Below, in pieces: positions 26,087-34,658 of a DNA stretch of 64,000 nt (positions are counted from its first letter, which is position 1; each line of letters begins with the position of its first letter). The position numbers and the translations under genes are program-made. Source of the DNA: Corynebacterium jeikeium. GTDB taxonomy: Bacteria > Actinomycetota > Actinomycetes > Mycobacteriales > Mycobacteriaceae. The stretch is from positions 1,054,001 through 1,118,000 of the forward strand of contig NZ_CP063195.1 of the NCBI RefSeq assembly GCF_028609885.1. The letters are read 5' to 3'. The notes under the pieces are model-generated. The model searched no databases. It was not told the DNA's origin and saw nothing but the letters and a program-made list of their open reading frames with translations.

Positions 26087-28402
26087 ATGGCATTTGACTG
26101 GTTCTGGAAGGCGATGGGATCTTCCCCAAAGAAGAATCAGAAGAAAAGCCGGGCCGTGGTCGCTCAGGCCGACTCGTCGCGCTACTCGGGGCTAAGCGAT
26201 GCGGAGCTTCGTGACGCCGCCTCGGACGTGGTCACCGAACAATCCACTAGCGAGGATGGCCACCACTTCGGTGGGCAGGTAGACGACGCCCCCGCGCTGC
26301 TGGCGATCCTCCGTGAAGCGGCAAGCCGCACCCTGAACATGGAGCCTTTCGACGTGCAGATGCAGGGCACCTACCGCCTTTTGCACGGCGATGTGGTGGA
26401 GATGGCCACCGGTGAGGGCAAGACCCTAGCCGGTGCGATGGCCGCCGTCGGCTTCGCCTTGCAGGGCAAGCGCGTGCACGTCATCACGGTCAACAGCTAC
26501 CTAGCTGGGCGTGATAACGACTGGATGGGTCCGATGTTCGACTTCTTCGGGCTGACCCACGGCGCGATCCACGAGGACCTCACCGCGGACCAGCGCCGCG
26601 ATATTTACTCCCGCGACGTCATTTTCGGCGCCATCAACGAGCTCGGCTTCGACGTCCTGCGCGACCAGCTGATCACCCGCCGCGCCGACCAGGTGCGCAC
26701 CCCGGCGGACGTGGCCGTGATCGATGAGGCCGACTCGGTGATGGTCGACGAGGCTCTGGTGCCATTGGTGCTCGCCGGTTCCGAGCCCGGCCCCGCGCCC
26801 GCCGGCCGCATTACCGACCTGGTCAAGCGCATGGAGGAAGACAAGCACTTCCACGTCTCCGAGGATCACCGCAACGTCTTCCTCACCGACGAGGGCGCAG
26901 CATTCGTGGAGAAGGAACTGGGCGTGGAGTCCCTCTACGAAGACGAAGGCGAGCTACTAGTGCAGGTCAACGTCGCCCTACACGCCGAGCACCTGCTGAT
27001 CCGAGACGTCCACTACATCGTGCGCGACGGCAAGGTTGCTCTTATTGACGGCTCCCGCGGCCGCGTGGCCGAGCTACAGCGTTGGCCCGATGGCTTGCAG
27101 GCCGCAGTGGAGGCCAAGGAGGGGCTGGACGTTACCGACGGCGGCCGCATCCTCGACCAGATCACCATCCAGGCGCTGGTCGGCATGTACCCCGAAGTCT
27201 GCGGCATGACCGGTACGGCCCTGGCAGCCGGCGACCAGCTGCGACAGTTCTACAACCTGCAGGTCTCCGTCATTGAACCGAACGTGCCGAACATCCGCTT
27301 CGACGAAGCCGACCGGGTGTACGTCTCCGCCGCCGAGCGCAACGACGCGGTGGTCAAGCACATCGTCGAGGTACAGAAGACCGGCCAGCCGCAGCTGGTG
27401 GGCACCCAGGACGTCGCGGAATCCGAGGAACTGGCAGAGGCCCTGCTCTCCGCGGGCGTGGAGTGCTCCGTGCTGAACGCGAAGAACCACGAGGCCGAGG
27501 CGGCCGTCGTCGCCGAGGCCGGCCGCCCGGGCCGCGTGACCGTCTCCACGCAGATGGCCGGCCGCGGTACGGACATCAAGCTAGGCGGTACCGACGAGGC
27601 CGAACACGACGAGGTCGTGGAGACCGGCGGCCTGCACGTCGTGGGCGTGGGCCGCTTCCGCTCCCAGCGATTGGATAACCAGCTGCGCGGCCGCGCGGGC
27701 CGTCAGGGCGATCCAGGCAGCTCCCTGTTCTTCGTATCCCTGGAAGACGATGTGGTCGCGATTGGTGGAGCAGGGGAGGAGCTGCAGGCCCAGCCAGAGG
27801 AAGACGGCCTGCTCCCGCAGAAGAAGGTCCAGCAGTTTGTGGACCACTGCCAGCGCGTGACGGAGGGCCAGATGTTGGACATTCACGCCACTACCTGGAA
27901 GTACAACAAGCTGATCAAGGACCAGCGCGACATCGTTAACGATCGCCGGGACACCCTGCTGGATACCGCCGCGGCCTGGGACGACCTGAGCTACCACAAC
28001 GTCGACCGTGCCGCGGAGCTGAAGAAGCAGGGGATTAGCGAGGAGGTGCTGGAGCAGGCCGCCCGCGAAATCATGCTGTTCCACCTGGATAACGAGTGGT
28101 CGGAGCACCTGGCTTACCTGGATGACGTGCGCGAGTCCATCCACCTGCGTGCCATCGCCCGCGAATCGCCGATCGACGAGTTCCACCGCATGTCCATCGC
28201 CGCCTTCGGCGAGCTGGCCGAGCGCGCCGTCAACAAGGCACGCGAGACGTTTGACGAGGTAGAGATCACTTCCGACGGTGCCCAGCTGGGCGAGATGGGC
28301 CTTCACAAGCCCAGCGCAACGTGGACTTACATGGTGAACGACAACCCGCTGTCCTCCTCTGGGGGATCTGTGATGGGGTCTATCGTTCAGATGTTCCGCT
28401 AG
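26087..28402 (+). CDS. secA2: Accessory preprotein translocase ATPase SecA2
   Basis: Second SecA motor, which drives export of a small set of proteins through SecYEG. Walker A is ATGEGKT (residues 107-113), with the DEAD-type box VIDEADSVMVDEA, and the helicase-2 end shows TQMAGRGTDIKLGG and DNQLRGRAGRQGDPGSS. The 771-residue length, without the C-terminal zinc tail of SecA1, fits SecA2. The ATG at 26087 has AAGGG upstream. A longer frame from 25340 only mirrors the opposing hydrolase. A dispersed-motif copy lies at 26208-26218. Its neighbours odhI and ftsR match the mycobacterial Rv1821-Rv1828 region. Confidence 0.95.
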   Translation: MAFDWFWKAMGSSPKKNQKKSRAVVAQADSSRYSGLSDAELRDAASDVVTEQSTSEDGHHFGGQVDDAPALLAILREAASRTLNMEPFDVQMQGTYRLLHGDVVEMATGEGKTLAGAMAAVGFALQGKRVHVITVNSYLAGRDNDWMGPMFDFFGLTHGAIHEDLTADQRRDIYSRDVIFGAINELGFDVLRDQLITRRADQVRTPADVAVIDEADSVMVDEALVPLVLAGSEPGPAPAGRITDLVKRMEEDKHFHVSEDHRNVFLTDEGAAFVEKELGVESLYEDEGELLVQVNVALHAEHLLIRDVHYIVRDGKVALIDGSRGRVAELQRWPDGLQAAVEAKEGLDVTDGGRILDQITIQALVGMYPEVCGMTGTALAAGDQLRQFYNLQVSVIEPNVPNIRFDEADRVYVSAAERNDAVVKHIVEVQKTGQPQLVGTQDVAESEELAEALLSAGVECSVLNAKNHEAEAAVVAEAGRPGRVTVSTQMAGRGTDIKLGGTDEAEHDEVVETGGLHVVGVGRFRSQRLDNQLRGRAGRQGDPGSSLFFVSLEDDVVAIGGAGEELQAQPEEDGLLPQKKVQQFVDHCQRVTEGQMLDIHATTWKYNKLIKDQRDIVNDRRDTLLDTAAAWDDLSYHNVDRAAELKKQGISEEVLEQAAREIMLFHLDNEWSEHLAYLDDVRESIHLRAIARESPIDEFHRMSIAAFGELAERAVNKARETFDEVEITSDGAQLGEMGLHKPSATWTYMVNDNPLSSSGGSVMGSIVQMFR

Positions 28403-28413
28403 CTGCTTTAGGG

Positions 28414-28455
28414 TATTGTTAGACGTATTGTTAAAGCCGAACCGATTAGTTCGAA
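28414..28455 (+). promoter_or_regulatory. odhI upstream region: direct repeat and TTAGTTCGAA
   Basis: TATTGTTA occurs at 28414-28421 and again at 28426-28433, exactly 12 bases apart. The 10-mer TTAGTTCGAA follows at 28446-28455, 19 bases before the ATG. The second TATTGT could serve as a -10 element. The 10-mer is shared with the rluB and rbpA upstream regions. Confidence 0.45.
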
Positions 28456-28473
28456 TGAGAGGACTTGAAAGCT

Positions 28474-28908
28474 ATGAGCGATAACACCGGAGTGCCTGAG
28501 GCTTCTGTCGAGACCACGTCAGTCTTTCGCGCAGACCTTCTAAAGGAGATGGAGTCTGGTTCGCAGCACGATGCCTCTCCCGCCGGTGTGGAGGGCCTTC
28601 CTGAGGGCTCCGCGCTGCTGGTTGTGAAGCGCGGCCCGAACGCTGGCTCCCGCTTCCTGCTGGACCAGGAAACGACCGCCGCTGGCCGCCACCCGGACAG
28701 CGACATCTTCCTGGATGACGTCACCGTTTCTCGCCGTCACGCCGAGTTCCGCCGCAATGGCGACCAGTACGAGGTTGTCGACGTCGGATCCCTGAACGGC
28801 ACCTACGTCAACCGTGAGCCGAAGAACTCCTCGGTTCTGTCTAATGGCGACGAGATCCAGATCGGCAAGTTCCGCCTGGTGTTCCTGAACGGTTCGAAGG
28901 AAGCCTAA
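28474..28908 (+). CDS. odhI: FHA-domain regulator OdhI (GarA)
   Basis: In its unphosphorylated state this protein binds and inhibits the 2-oxoglutarate dehydrogenase complex; phosphorylation by PknG relieves this and sets the split between the TCA cycle and glutamate synthesis. The N-terminal VETTSVFRADLL carries Thr14 and Thr15, the PknG/PknB target pair. The FHA domain (about residues 45-140) has GRHPDSDIFLDDVTVSRRHAEF and GSLNGTYVNR. The 144 residues match C. glutamicum OdhI closely. The ATG at 28474 is preferred over a TTG nine bases upstream. ftsR starts six bases after the stop. Confidence 0.96.
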   Translation: MSDNTGVPEASVETTSVFRADLLKEMESGSQHDASPAGVEGLPEGSALLVVKRGPNAGSRFLLDQETTAAGRHPDSDIFLDDVTVSRRHAEFRRNGDQYEVVDVGSLNGTYVNREPKNSSVLSNGDEIQIGKFRLVFLNGSKEA

Positions 28909-28914
28909 GGAACA

Positions 28915-29652
28915 GTGAGCGCACAGAGAAGCCACGCTAGCGCTCCTGCACCTTCCTCCTCACCAGCCGGAAAGGTTCTTCCCACCTCGTCCATCGGCGA
29001 TGTGCTGAAGCAGCTGAAGCCGGACTTTCCGGACGTCACCGTCTCGAAGATCCGCTTCCTGGAATCTGAAGGCTTGGTCAGCCCGCGCCGTTCCCAGAGC
29101 GGCTACCGGCGCTTTTCCCCGGAGGATATTTCCAGGCTGCGCTACATTCTGACCCTCCAGCGGGATAACTACCTTCCGCTGAAGGTTATCCGCGAACGCT
29201 TGGAGGCCATGGACTCCGGCAAGGTCACCCCGGTGACCGCCGCCCGCAAGTCTGCCCCCGGTGCGATTTCTCCGGAGCAGATGCGGGCCACGCAGTCCCG
29301 CCGCCTGACTCGCGCGGACGTTACGGCGCGCGCCAACGTGCAGGATTCCTTCACCGGATCCCTGATCCGCATGGGGCTGATCTCCGCTGACCCGGCCGGT
29401 TTCTTCTCGGTCGATGACGTAGAGATCGTGCAGATTGCACAGAACCTGACCGACCACGGCCTGGACAACCGCCACCTGAAGGCACTGCTGACCATCGCGA
29501 ACCGCCAGTTCGACATGGTTTCCCGCATCGCCTCCCCGCTGGCTCATGGCCGCGACGAGAACGCCCAGCAGCGTTCCGCCGAGACCGCCCGCGAGATGTC
29601 TGCGCTGATCATTTCCCTCAACACCGCGCTGGTGAAGGGCAACCTTGGCTAA
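28915..29652 (+). CDS. ftsR: MerR-family regulator FtsR
   Basis: Transcription factor of 245 residues. In C. glutamicum the orthologue at this locus activates ftsZ and influences cell division. The N-terminal winged helix (about residues 20-90) has SIGDVLKQLKPDFPDVTVSKIRFLESEGLVSPRRSQSGYRRFS, the MerR recognition pattern, followed by a helical dimerisation region. No metal-binding cysteines are present. The GTG is preceded by AAGGAA. The 3' end overlaps the next gene by 8 bases. Confidence 0.9.
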   Translation: MSAQRSHASAPAPSSSPAGKVLPTSSIGDVLKQLKPDFPDVTVSKIRFLESEGLVSPRRSQSGYRRFSPEDISRLRYILTLQRDNYLPLKVIRERLEAMDSGKVTPVTAARKSAPGAISPEQMRATQSRRLTRADVTARANVQDSFTGSLIRMGLISADPAGFFSVDDVEIVQIAQNLTDHGLDNRHLKALLTIANRQFDMVSRIASPLAHGRDENAQQRSAETAREMSALIISLNTALVKGNLG

Positions 29653-30232
29653 AGGCACCGAAGTCGTCTTTCTCGGCCGCGCTGTCGGTAGCTCGCTCGG
29701 CTGCGGCGCGCCCGTGCCCGACTGTCTTATTTTTATGACCCCCCAGCGCACCCATATCCTGCCGATCTGGGTAGAACCAACGTTGGATCTGGGCGGGCGC
29801 CCCACGGATGCCGAGGTTCTGGCGAATATCCTGAAACACGACGAGGCGTGCGACCCGTGGTTTGCCCGCATCGTCACTAACTCTCGCGGCCAGATGACCG
29901 CCGGGTTGGTGCTGGAAGAGGGAGAGTCCGAGCGTTTCATCGACATTCGCCCTTCGATCCTGGAACCTCTGTGGCACGCGGGCGTCATCTTCGACGTGCG
30001 TGTGGACCCCGGGGTAGAGAGTGCGCTCATCCGCGTTAACCCGGCTTGGGTTGACGAGCTCGAAGCGAAGCTCAAGCAGGTGGACGAAGACGGTGACCAG
30101 GTGGACTTCCTGCTGGACTGGAACCCGGAAGATATGGGGTTCACCGTAAGCGACAACGCGGATTCCGACTTCCAACAAATGTGGGAGGGCCTGGGTCTGT
30201 CGAGCGACCTCGACGACTGGTTAAAGGAATGA
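29645..30232 (+). CDS. Divergent DUF151 (bifunctional nuclease-like) protein
   Basis: A 195-residue protein at the position of the DUF151 gene Rv1829. It keeps the family's LPIW strand (HILPIWVEP) and an RPS motif in FIDIRPSILEPLWHAGV. Most other conserved positions, such as the usual glycine/gln-rich middle, are replaced, and a C-terminal acidic extension (DGDQVDFLLDWNPEDMGF) is added. Nuclease activity is therefore uncertain. The TTG start overlaps the ftsR end, and coupling is expected. Confidence 0.75.
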   Translation: MAKGTEVVFLGRAVGSSLGCGAPVPDCLIFMTPQRTHILPIWVEPTLDLGGRPTDAEVLANILKHDEACDPWFARIVTNSRGQMTAGLVLEEGESERFIDIRPSILEPLWHAGVIFDVRVDPGVESALIRVNPAWVDELEAKLKQVDEDGDQVDFLLDWNPEDMGFTVSDNADSDFQQMWEGLGLSSDLDDWLKE

Positions 30233-30293
30233 CACGCCTGTTGTTACACGTGTGATTTTTGTGACTCGTGTTAAAGTAATGTTCGGCTAGCGG

Positions 30294-30321
30294 TTGACTG
30301 AGCCGCAAACCGGTCTAATCT
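30294..30321 (+). promoter_or_regulatory. Sigma-A-type promoter of the second MerR gene
   Basis: TTGACT (30294-30299), a 16-base spacer and TAATCT (30316-30321) form a near-consensus housekeeping promoter 36 bases before the ATG. The 60 bases upstream are AT-rich, with an ACACGTGT palindrome at 30246-30253 that could bind a regulator. Confidence 0.6.
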
Positions 30322-30356
30322 TTAGAAGAGAATTGAAATTACACCAGGAGTGTTTC

Positions 30357-30869
30357 ATGCAGGATGCCCTTTTCGACGTCCATGGCCCCGACGACGAGGT
30401 CGGCTACCGCGTACCGATCGCCTGCCAAGTCGCCGGCATCACCTACCGTCAGCTGGACTACTGGGCCCGCACAAAGCTGGTTCAACCCAGCATCCGTAAC
30501 GCCGCTGGTTCCGGCTCCCAGCGCCTTTACTCCTTCCGCGACATTTTGGTGCTGAAGATCGTGAAGGGCCTGCTGGATACCGGCATTTCCCTGCAGAACA
30601 TCCGCAAGGCTGTAGAAAAGCTGGAGAACTTGGGCGTCGATGACCTCGCCGGCATCACCCTTGTCTCCGACGGCCACACTGTCTACGAGTGCCGTTCCTC
30701 CGAAGAAGTCATTGACCTCCTCAACGGCGGCCAGGGCGTGTTCGGCATTGCAGTCCCGGGACTGATGAAGGAACTCACCGGCACGATTACCGCCTTCCCG
30801 TCTGAGAAGGTTGTGCAGGACGCTGCCATCGACGAGCTGGCCGAGCGTCGCCGTCGCCGTATGGCCTAG
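30357..30869 (+). CDS. MerR-family regulator (Rv1830-like)
   Basis: A 170-residue MerR-type regulator. The winged helix shows GYRVPIACQVAGITYRQLDYWARTKLVQPS and SGSQRLYSFRDILVLKIVKGLLD, followed by a short helical and beta C-terminus. It pairs with ftsR around the DUF151 gene as in mycobacteria. AGGAG eight bases before the ATG at 30357 supports that start over 30294. The stop shares CTAG with the convergent gene. Confidence 0.9.
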   Translation: MQDALFDVHGPDDEVGYRVPIACQVAGITYRQLDYWARTKLVQPSIRNAAGSGSQRLYSFRDILVLKIVKGLLDTGISLQNIRKAVEKLENLGVDDLAGITLVSDGHTVYECRSSEEVIDLLNGGQGVFGIAVPGLMKELTGTITAFPSEKVVQDAAIDELAERRRRRMA

Positions 30870-31369
30870 AGCTGCCTCAGAAAAGCTCCCCGCGCGCGCT
30901 GTTCTAGCTCGGGTAGGGGATTATCCCGCAGCTGCGGGGCCAGCACTCCACCATTCTCTTCTGCAACCTCCACCTTGGAGACAGCCAGTGCTTCATCGGC
31001 CTTCTGCCGATCCGCTGGCTTCCACAGCTCCGCACCCGGCTGTCCGCCCTCACCCCATGCCTTGTAGGACTTAATCGCTTCCGCGTCCGGCTTGCGCACG
31101 ACCTCCGCCTTCAGGCAGTGGTCAAGTTCGACCTCATTTGAGTCGTTAAACTTCTGCACCGCATCCTTTAATTCCGCCTCATTCGCTGCCCACACCTGCA
31201 CCACGAATTCCCCCTGCGGGCATTCCGGAGTGGCCAGGTCCTCCTGGTTGTTCCGCGCCAACGCAACCCACCCGGCCACCAGGAGCGCTACCACGATCAC
31301 GGTCACGAGCGCGCCCCAGACCCACCCGGCTACTCGATAGTTCTGCTTTCCGCTTGCGTGACGTGCCAC
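30866..31369 (-). CDS. Membrane-anchored extracytoplasmic protein, function unknown
   Basis: A 167-residue protein with a short basic N-terminus, one membrane helix (VWGALVTVIVVALLVAGWVALA, about residues 17-38) and an outer domain of about 125 residues. That domain holds two cysteines (PECPQG and DHCLKAEV) that may form a disulfide. The pattern FVVQVWAANEAELKDAVQKFN resembles the start of a periplasmic binding-protein-like fold, but the protein is too short for a full one. The GTG follows GGGAGGA. It is the last gene of the gnd-to-here run. Confidence 0.75.
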   Translation of the reverse strand: MARHASGKQNYRVAGWVWGALVTVIVVALLVAGWVALARNNQEDLATPECPQGEFVVQVWAANEAELKDAVQKFNDSNEVELDHCLKAEVVRKPDAEAIKSYKAWGEGGQPGAELWKPADRQKADEALAVSKVEVAEENGGVLAPQLRDNPLPELEQRARGAFLRQL

Positions 31370-31396
31370 GATTCTTCTTCCTCCCAGTAGCTCTTT

Positions 31397-32236
31397 CTAA
31401 CCAGTGTAGGCCAGCAGCCTTCTACGCAGCCCCTGTCCGCGCTCCATCAGCCCCTTTTGCCGAGCGACGTACTCCGCCCGCCCCGCCGGGGTCTCGATAC
31501 GCACGGGCTCGAAGCCCCATTCGCGCAGGTCGTAGGGCGAAGCCTCCATATCCAGCCGGCGCACGTCACATGCGAGCTCAAAGCAATCCAGCCACAATTC
31601 GCCGGGGATCAGCGGCCCCAGCTTCGTGGCCCATTTGTATAGATCCATGGTGGCGTGCAGGCATCCCGGTTGTTCCATCTGGGGCTGCGAGTCGCGTGTC
31701 GGAGCGTGGGCGTTGCGGGGCGCGGCGGCGTCAGTAAAAAAGCGAAAAGCGTCAAAGTGCGTGCACTTCAACTGCGATGCTTCCACCACCTCGTCGGTAC
31801 CCGCCCCGCCCAGCCGCAAAGGCTCGGGGTGACGGGGTGCATCCTTGTAAACCATCGCCCACTCGTGCAGCCCAAAGCAGCCGAGCACAGGCGGATGCTG
31901 ATAGGTCGCCTTCAATAGCCGTGCGATATAGCGCACCGTCTTGCCTCGCGCGGCCATAAACCGTTCCGTATCGAGGGTCCACACGTCGCCACGGCGCACA
32001 TAGTGATCCTTGTAGTGCGGCAGGTCGCCGTTGCCATCCCACACCACACCCTTATTGACGCCCGGATGCCAGTGGCTCAGCTTCCCAGGGGTAGTGGGGT
32101 AGTAGGTGAACATGAAATCCCACACCGGGTGCCTTTCGCCCTCCGCGCGGCGCCGGCGGTGCCCCTCGGTAAGGCGCTGCACGCGCTCCCGGTGGGCGGC
32201 TTGTCTATCGCGCCAGTCGTGCAGTACCTCAGTCAT
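31397..32236 (-). CDS. Conserved actinobacterial protein (often named 3-methyladenine DNA glycosylase)
   Basis: A 279-residue soluble protein with strongly conserved, His/Trp-rich blocks: HPVWDFMFTYY, GVVWDGNG, GCFGLHEWAMVY, CTHFDAFRFFT and QPGCLHATMDLYKWA. Actinobacterial homologues are commonly labelled 3-methyladenine DNA glycosylase, but I see no HhH-GPD or AAG domain, so that name is doubtful. The invariant Cys, His and Asp suggest a metal-dependent enzyme. The start overlaps the CNNM gene stop by 8 bases. It carries two dispersed-motif copies (31727-31737 and 32052-32062). Confidence 0.72.
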   Translation of the reverse strand: MTEVLHDWRDRQAAHRERVQRLTEGHRRRRAEGERHPVWDFMFTYYPTTPGKLSHWHPGVNKGVVWDGNGDLPHYKDHYVRRGDVWTLDTERFMAARGKTVRYIARLLKATYQHPPVLGCFGLHEWAMVYKDAPRHPEPLRLGGAGTDEVVEASQLKCTHFDAFRFFTDAAAPRNAHAPTRDSQPQMEQPGCLHATMDLYKWATKLGPLIPGELWLDCFELACDVRRLDMEASPYDLREWGFEPVRIETPAGRAEYVARQKGLMERGQGLRRRLLAYTG

Positions 32237-33272
32237 GGGTCCAGTCGCGGACAGTGCCGACGAGTTCTTCGATGATGTCCTCCAGCGTGATCATGCCGAT
32301 AATCTGCCCATTTGTATCCACTACCGCGGCGATGTGGCTGGAGGTACGCCGCATGTTGCGCATCGCTACATCGAAGCTGGAGCCAGTCTTGACCTCCAGT
32401 AAGGGGCGGATGTCCGTGGTATCCAACTGGCCGTCGGGCTCCACCAGGTTGTCCAATACGTCCTTGACGTGGACGTAGCCGATCCACTTTCCCTTGGTAT
32501 CTGTGACGGGGAAGCGGGAATAGCCCGTCTCCTGCACCGCCTTCTCCACGGCCGCGACCTTCATCCGCGGACCGTCCTGCCGGATGCAATGCACGTCGGC
32601 CGCGGGGATCAGCACCTCATCCAGTGTTCGGCGCGAGGAGCTTAGGGCCTTGTCCAGACGGTTGGCCTCTTCCGGGGCGATCAGCCCCTCGGAGCGGGAC
32701 TCCTGGATCATGCTGGCCAGTTCGGAGGGGGAGACGGTGGAGTCCAGCTCGTCCTTCTGCTCTACGCCCATCAGCTTGAGCGTATGGCGCGCGATCCAGT
32801 TCAGCGCCTGCATGATTGGGTTCGTGACCTTAACGAACAAAAGGTGTAGCGGCACCACGAACGTCGCCACGGTTTCTGGGCCCGCCAACGCGATGTTCTT
32901 TGGAACCATCTCACCCAGGATGATGTGCAGCATCGTTACGACCAGCAGGGCAATCGCGAAGCTCACCGGGTGCAGCAGCTCCGGTGGCAGGCCTAGAGCT
33001 TCAAATGGTGCCTCGATGAGGTGCGCGATCGCGGGCTCGCCGACCTTACCCAGCAACAGCGAGGCAATCGTGATGCCGAACTGCGCCCCCGCCAGCATGA
33101 TTGACAGGTGCTCGCTGGCGTAAAGCACCCTCTTGGCACGCTTGTTGCCCGCTGCGATCATCGAATCCAAGCGATCCCTGCGCGAGGAAATCAGCGCGAA
33201 CTCCACCGCCACGAAATACCCGTTGAGCGCCAACAGGAAGACGGCGAAAACTATGGCCCAAATGTCACCCAT
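32229..33272 (-). CDS. CNNM/CorC-type transporter-associated protein, CBS pair
   Basis: A 347-residue membrane protein: a CNNM (DUF21) domain with about four helices (FVAVEFALISSRRDRLDSM, LAGAQFGITIASLLLG, LGEMVPKNIALA), then two CBS domains (about 205-340; TGYSRFPVTD, GMITLEDIIEELVG). Relatives export Mg2+ or other divalent cations. It matches Rv1841c in length and position. It lacks the C-terminal CorC_HlyC domain that its upstream partner has. The ATG shares a base with the partner's stop (TAATG) and has GGAGG upstream. Confidence 0.9.
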   Translation of the reverse strand: MGDIWAIVFAVFLLALNGYFVAVEFALISSRRDRLDSMIAAGNKRAKRVLYASEHLSIMLAGAQFGITIASLLLGKVGEPAIAHLIEAPFEALGLPPELLHPVSFAIALLVVTMLHIILGEMVPKNIALAGPETVATFVVPLHLLFVKVTNPIMQALNWIARHTLKLMGVEQKDELDSTVSPSELASMIQESRSEGLIAPEEANRLDKALSSSRRTLDEVLIPAADVHCIRQDGPRMKVAAVEKAVQETGYSRFPVTDTKGKWIGYVHVKDVLDNLVEPDGQLDTTDIRPLLEVKTGSSFDVAMRNMRRTSSHIAAVVDTNGQIIGMITLEDIIEELVGTVRDWTHD

Positions 33273-34642
33273 TAGTTTGCCTCCTCCTTAGTCAGCGGCT
33301 GCAGCAGAACTTTGTCCACGCGTCGGTTATCCATCTCCTTGACGGTGGCCCTCCAGCGCCCGGACATACCTGTTTCGAAGCTCTCCATCATCTCGTTGTC
33401 TCCGACGGGCAGCAACACCTCATCCCCCTCGGCGGGGATGCGCCCCAGCGTGGCCATGATCAGCCCGCCGAGCGTATCGTAGTCACCCTCCGGTGCGGTG
33501 TAGCCCACTGCATCTGGAAGCTCGTCGGTGCGTACCAGGCCGGAAACCTCCCAGTGGGTGCCCGTCTTGCGGACTTCCTTGTCCTCTTCCACGTCGTCGT
33601 GTTCGTCCCACACCTCGCCGAGGATCTCCTCGACCACGTCCTCGATCGTCACGATTCCGGCGGTGCCGCCGTACTCGTCCACGACCATCACCAGCTGCGA
33701 GCCCGCGGCCCGCACCTGATTCAGCACGTCATCGCCGCTCAAAGAATCCGGCACGGAGGGGACGTTCTTCATCAGCTTGTTCAAAGTGGTGGTGGGGCGC
33801 GAGTCGTGGGGGATGGTCAGTGCATCCTTCACGTGCACCACGCCCACGGTCTCGTCCAGGTCCCCACGGGTCACGGGGAAGCGCGAGTGCCCGGTTTCCA
33901 GCGCCAGCTCGATCAGATCCTGCGCGGTCTCCTCGACAGTCAGAGATTCGACGGTCGACCGGGGTGTCATCACATCCTCCGCTGAGGCGTCACTAAACCG
34001 CAGCGACAGATCCAGAATCCGCGCCTTAGACTCGGTGAACCCACCGTTGCCCGTTGAGTTCTTCACCAGCGCCGAGAGCTCTTCGGCCGATCGTGCGGAC
34101 GCCAACTCGTCCGCCGGCTCGATACCCAGCTTCCGCACAACCGCGTTCGCTGTAGCGTTCATGCCGTTGATGAACCATTTCAGCGCCACGTTGAACGTCC
34201 ATGCGGGACGGATCGTAGCGCGGGCCGCTTCGATGGGGTGGGTGATCGCCAGGTTCTTCGGTACCAGCTCGCCGAACACCATCGACAGCACCGTCGCCAC
34301 AATCAAGGACAGCACTAGCGCGATCGGCATGGCGGCGGCCTGGCTCAGACCCGCGGCCTCCAGCAACGGGTCGAAGAACTTCGCCAAGATCGGCTCTGCC
34401 AGATAACCCGTTGCCAGGGTGGTGATCGTAATGCCCAGCTGCGCGCCGGATAGCAGGAAGGAAAGCTGCCCGTGCGCCTTTTGCACCAACTTCGCAGTGC
34501 CGTCGCCCTTGGTGCGTGCGTGCTCGTCGATGGTGGAGCGCTCTAGCCCCGTCATCGCAAATTCCACGGCCACGAACAGGCCGGTGGCGGCCGTCAGCAG
34601 CACAAACAGGACTAGCCCGACTAGGGAAAGAACTATGTCCAC
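33272..34642 (-). CDS. CNNM/CorC-type protein with CorC_HlyC domain
   Basis: A 456-residue CNNM-family protein: DUF21 domain (FVAVEFAMTGLERSTID, LSGAQLGITITTLATGYLAEP, FGELVPKNLAI), CBS pair (TGHSRFPVTRGDLDETVGVVHVKD, GIVTIEDVVEEILGEVWDEHD) and a C-terminal CorC_HlyC domain (about 365-456). Probably a divalent-cation exporter or its regulator, and it may pair with the shorter paralogue encoded directly after it. It matches Rv1842c. Start is GTG with TTAGGAG upstream. It follows the helicase gene by 16 bases. Confidence 0.9.
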   Translation of the reverse strand: MDIVLSLVGLVLFVLLTAATGLFVAVEFAMTGLERSTIDEHARTKGDGTAKLVQKAHGQLSFLLSGAQLGITITTLATGYLAEPILAKFFDPLLEAAGLSQAAAMPIALVLSLIVATVLSMVFGELVPKNLAITHPIEAARATIRPAWTFNVALKWFINGMNATANAVVRKLGIEPADELASARSAEELSALVKNSTGNGGFTESKARILDLSLRFSDASAEDVMTPRSTVESLTVEETAQDLIELALETGHSRFPVTRGDLDETVGVVHVKDALTIPHDSRPTTTLNKLMKNVPSVPDSLSGDDVLNQVRAAGSQLVMVVDEYGGTAGIVTIEDVVEEILGEVWDEHDDVEEDKEVRKTGTHWEVSGLVRTDELPDAVGYTAPEGDYDTLGGLIMATLGRIPAEGDEVLLPVGDNEMMESFETGMSGRWRATVKEMDNRRVDKVLLQPLTKEEAN

Positions 34643-34658
34643 TTGAGTATTTCGACTC

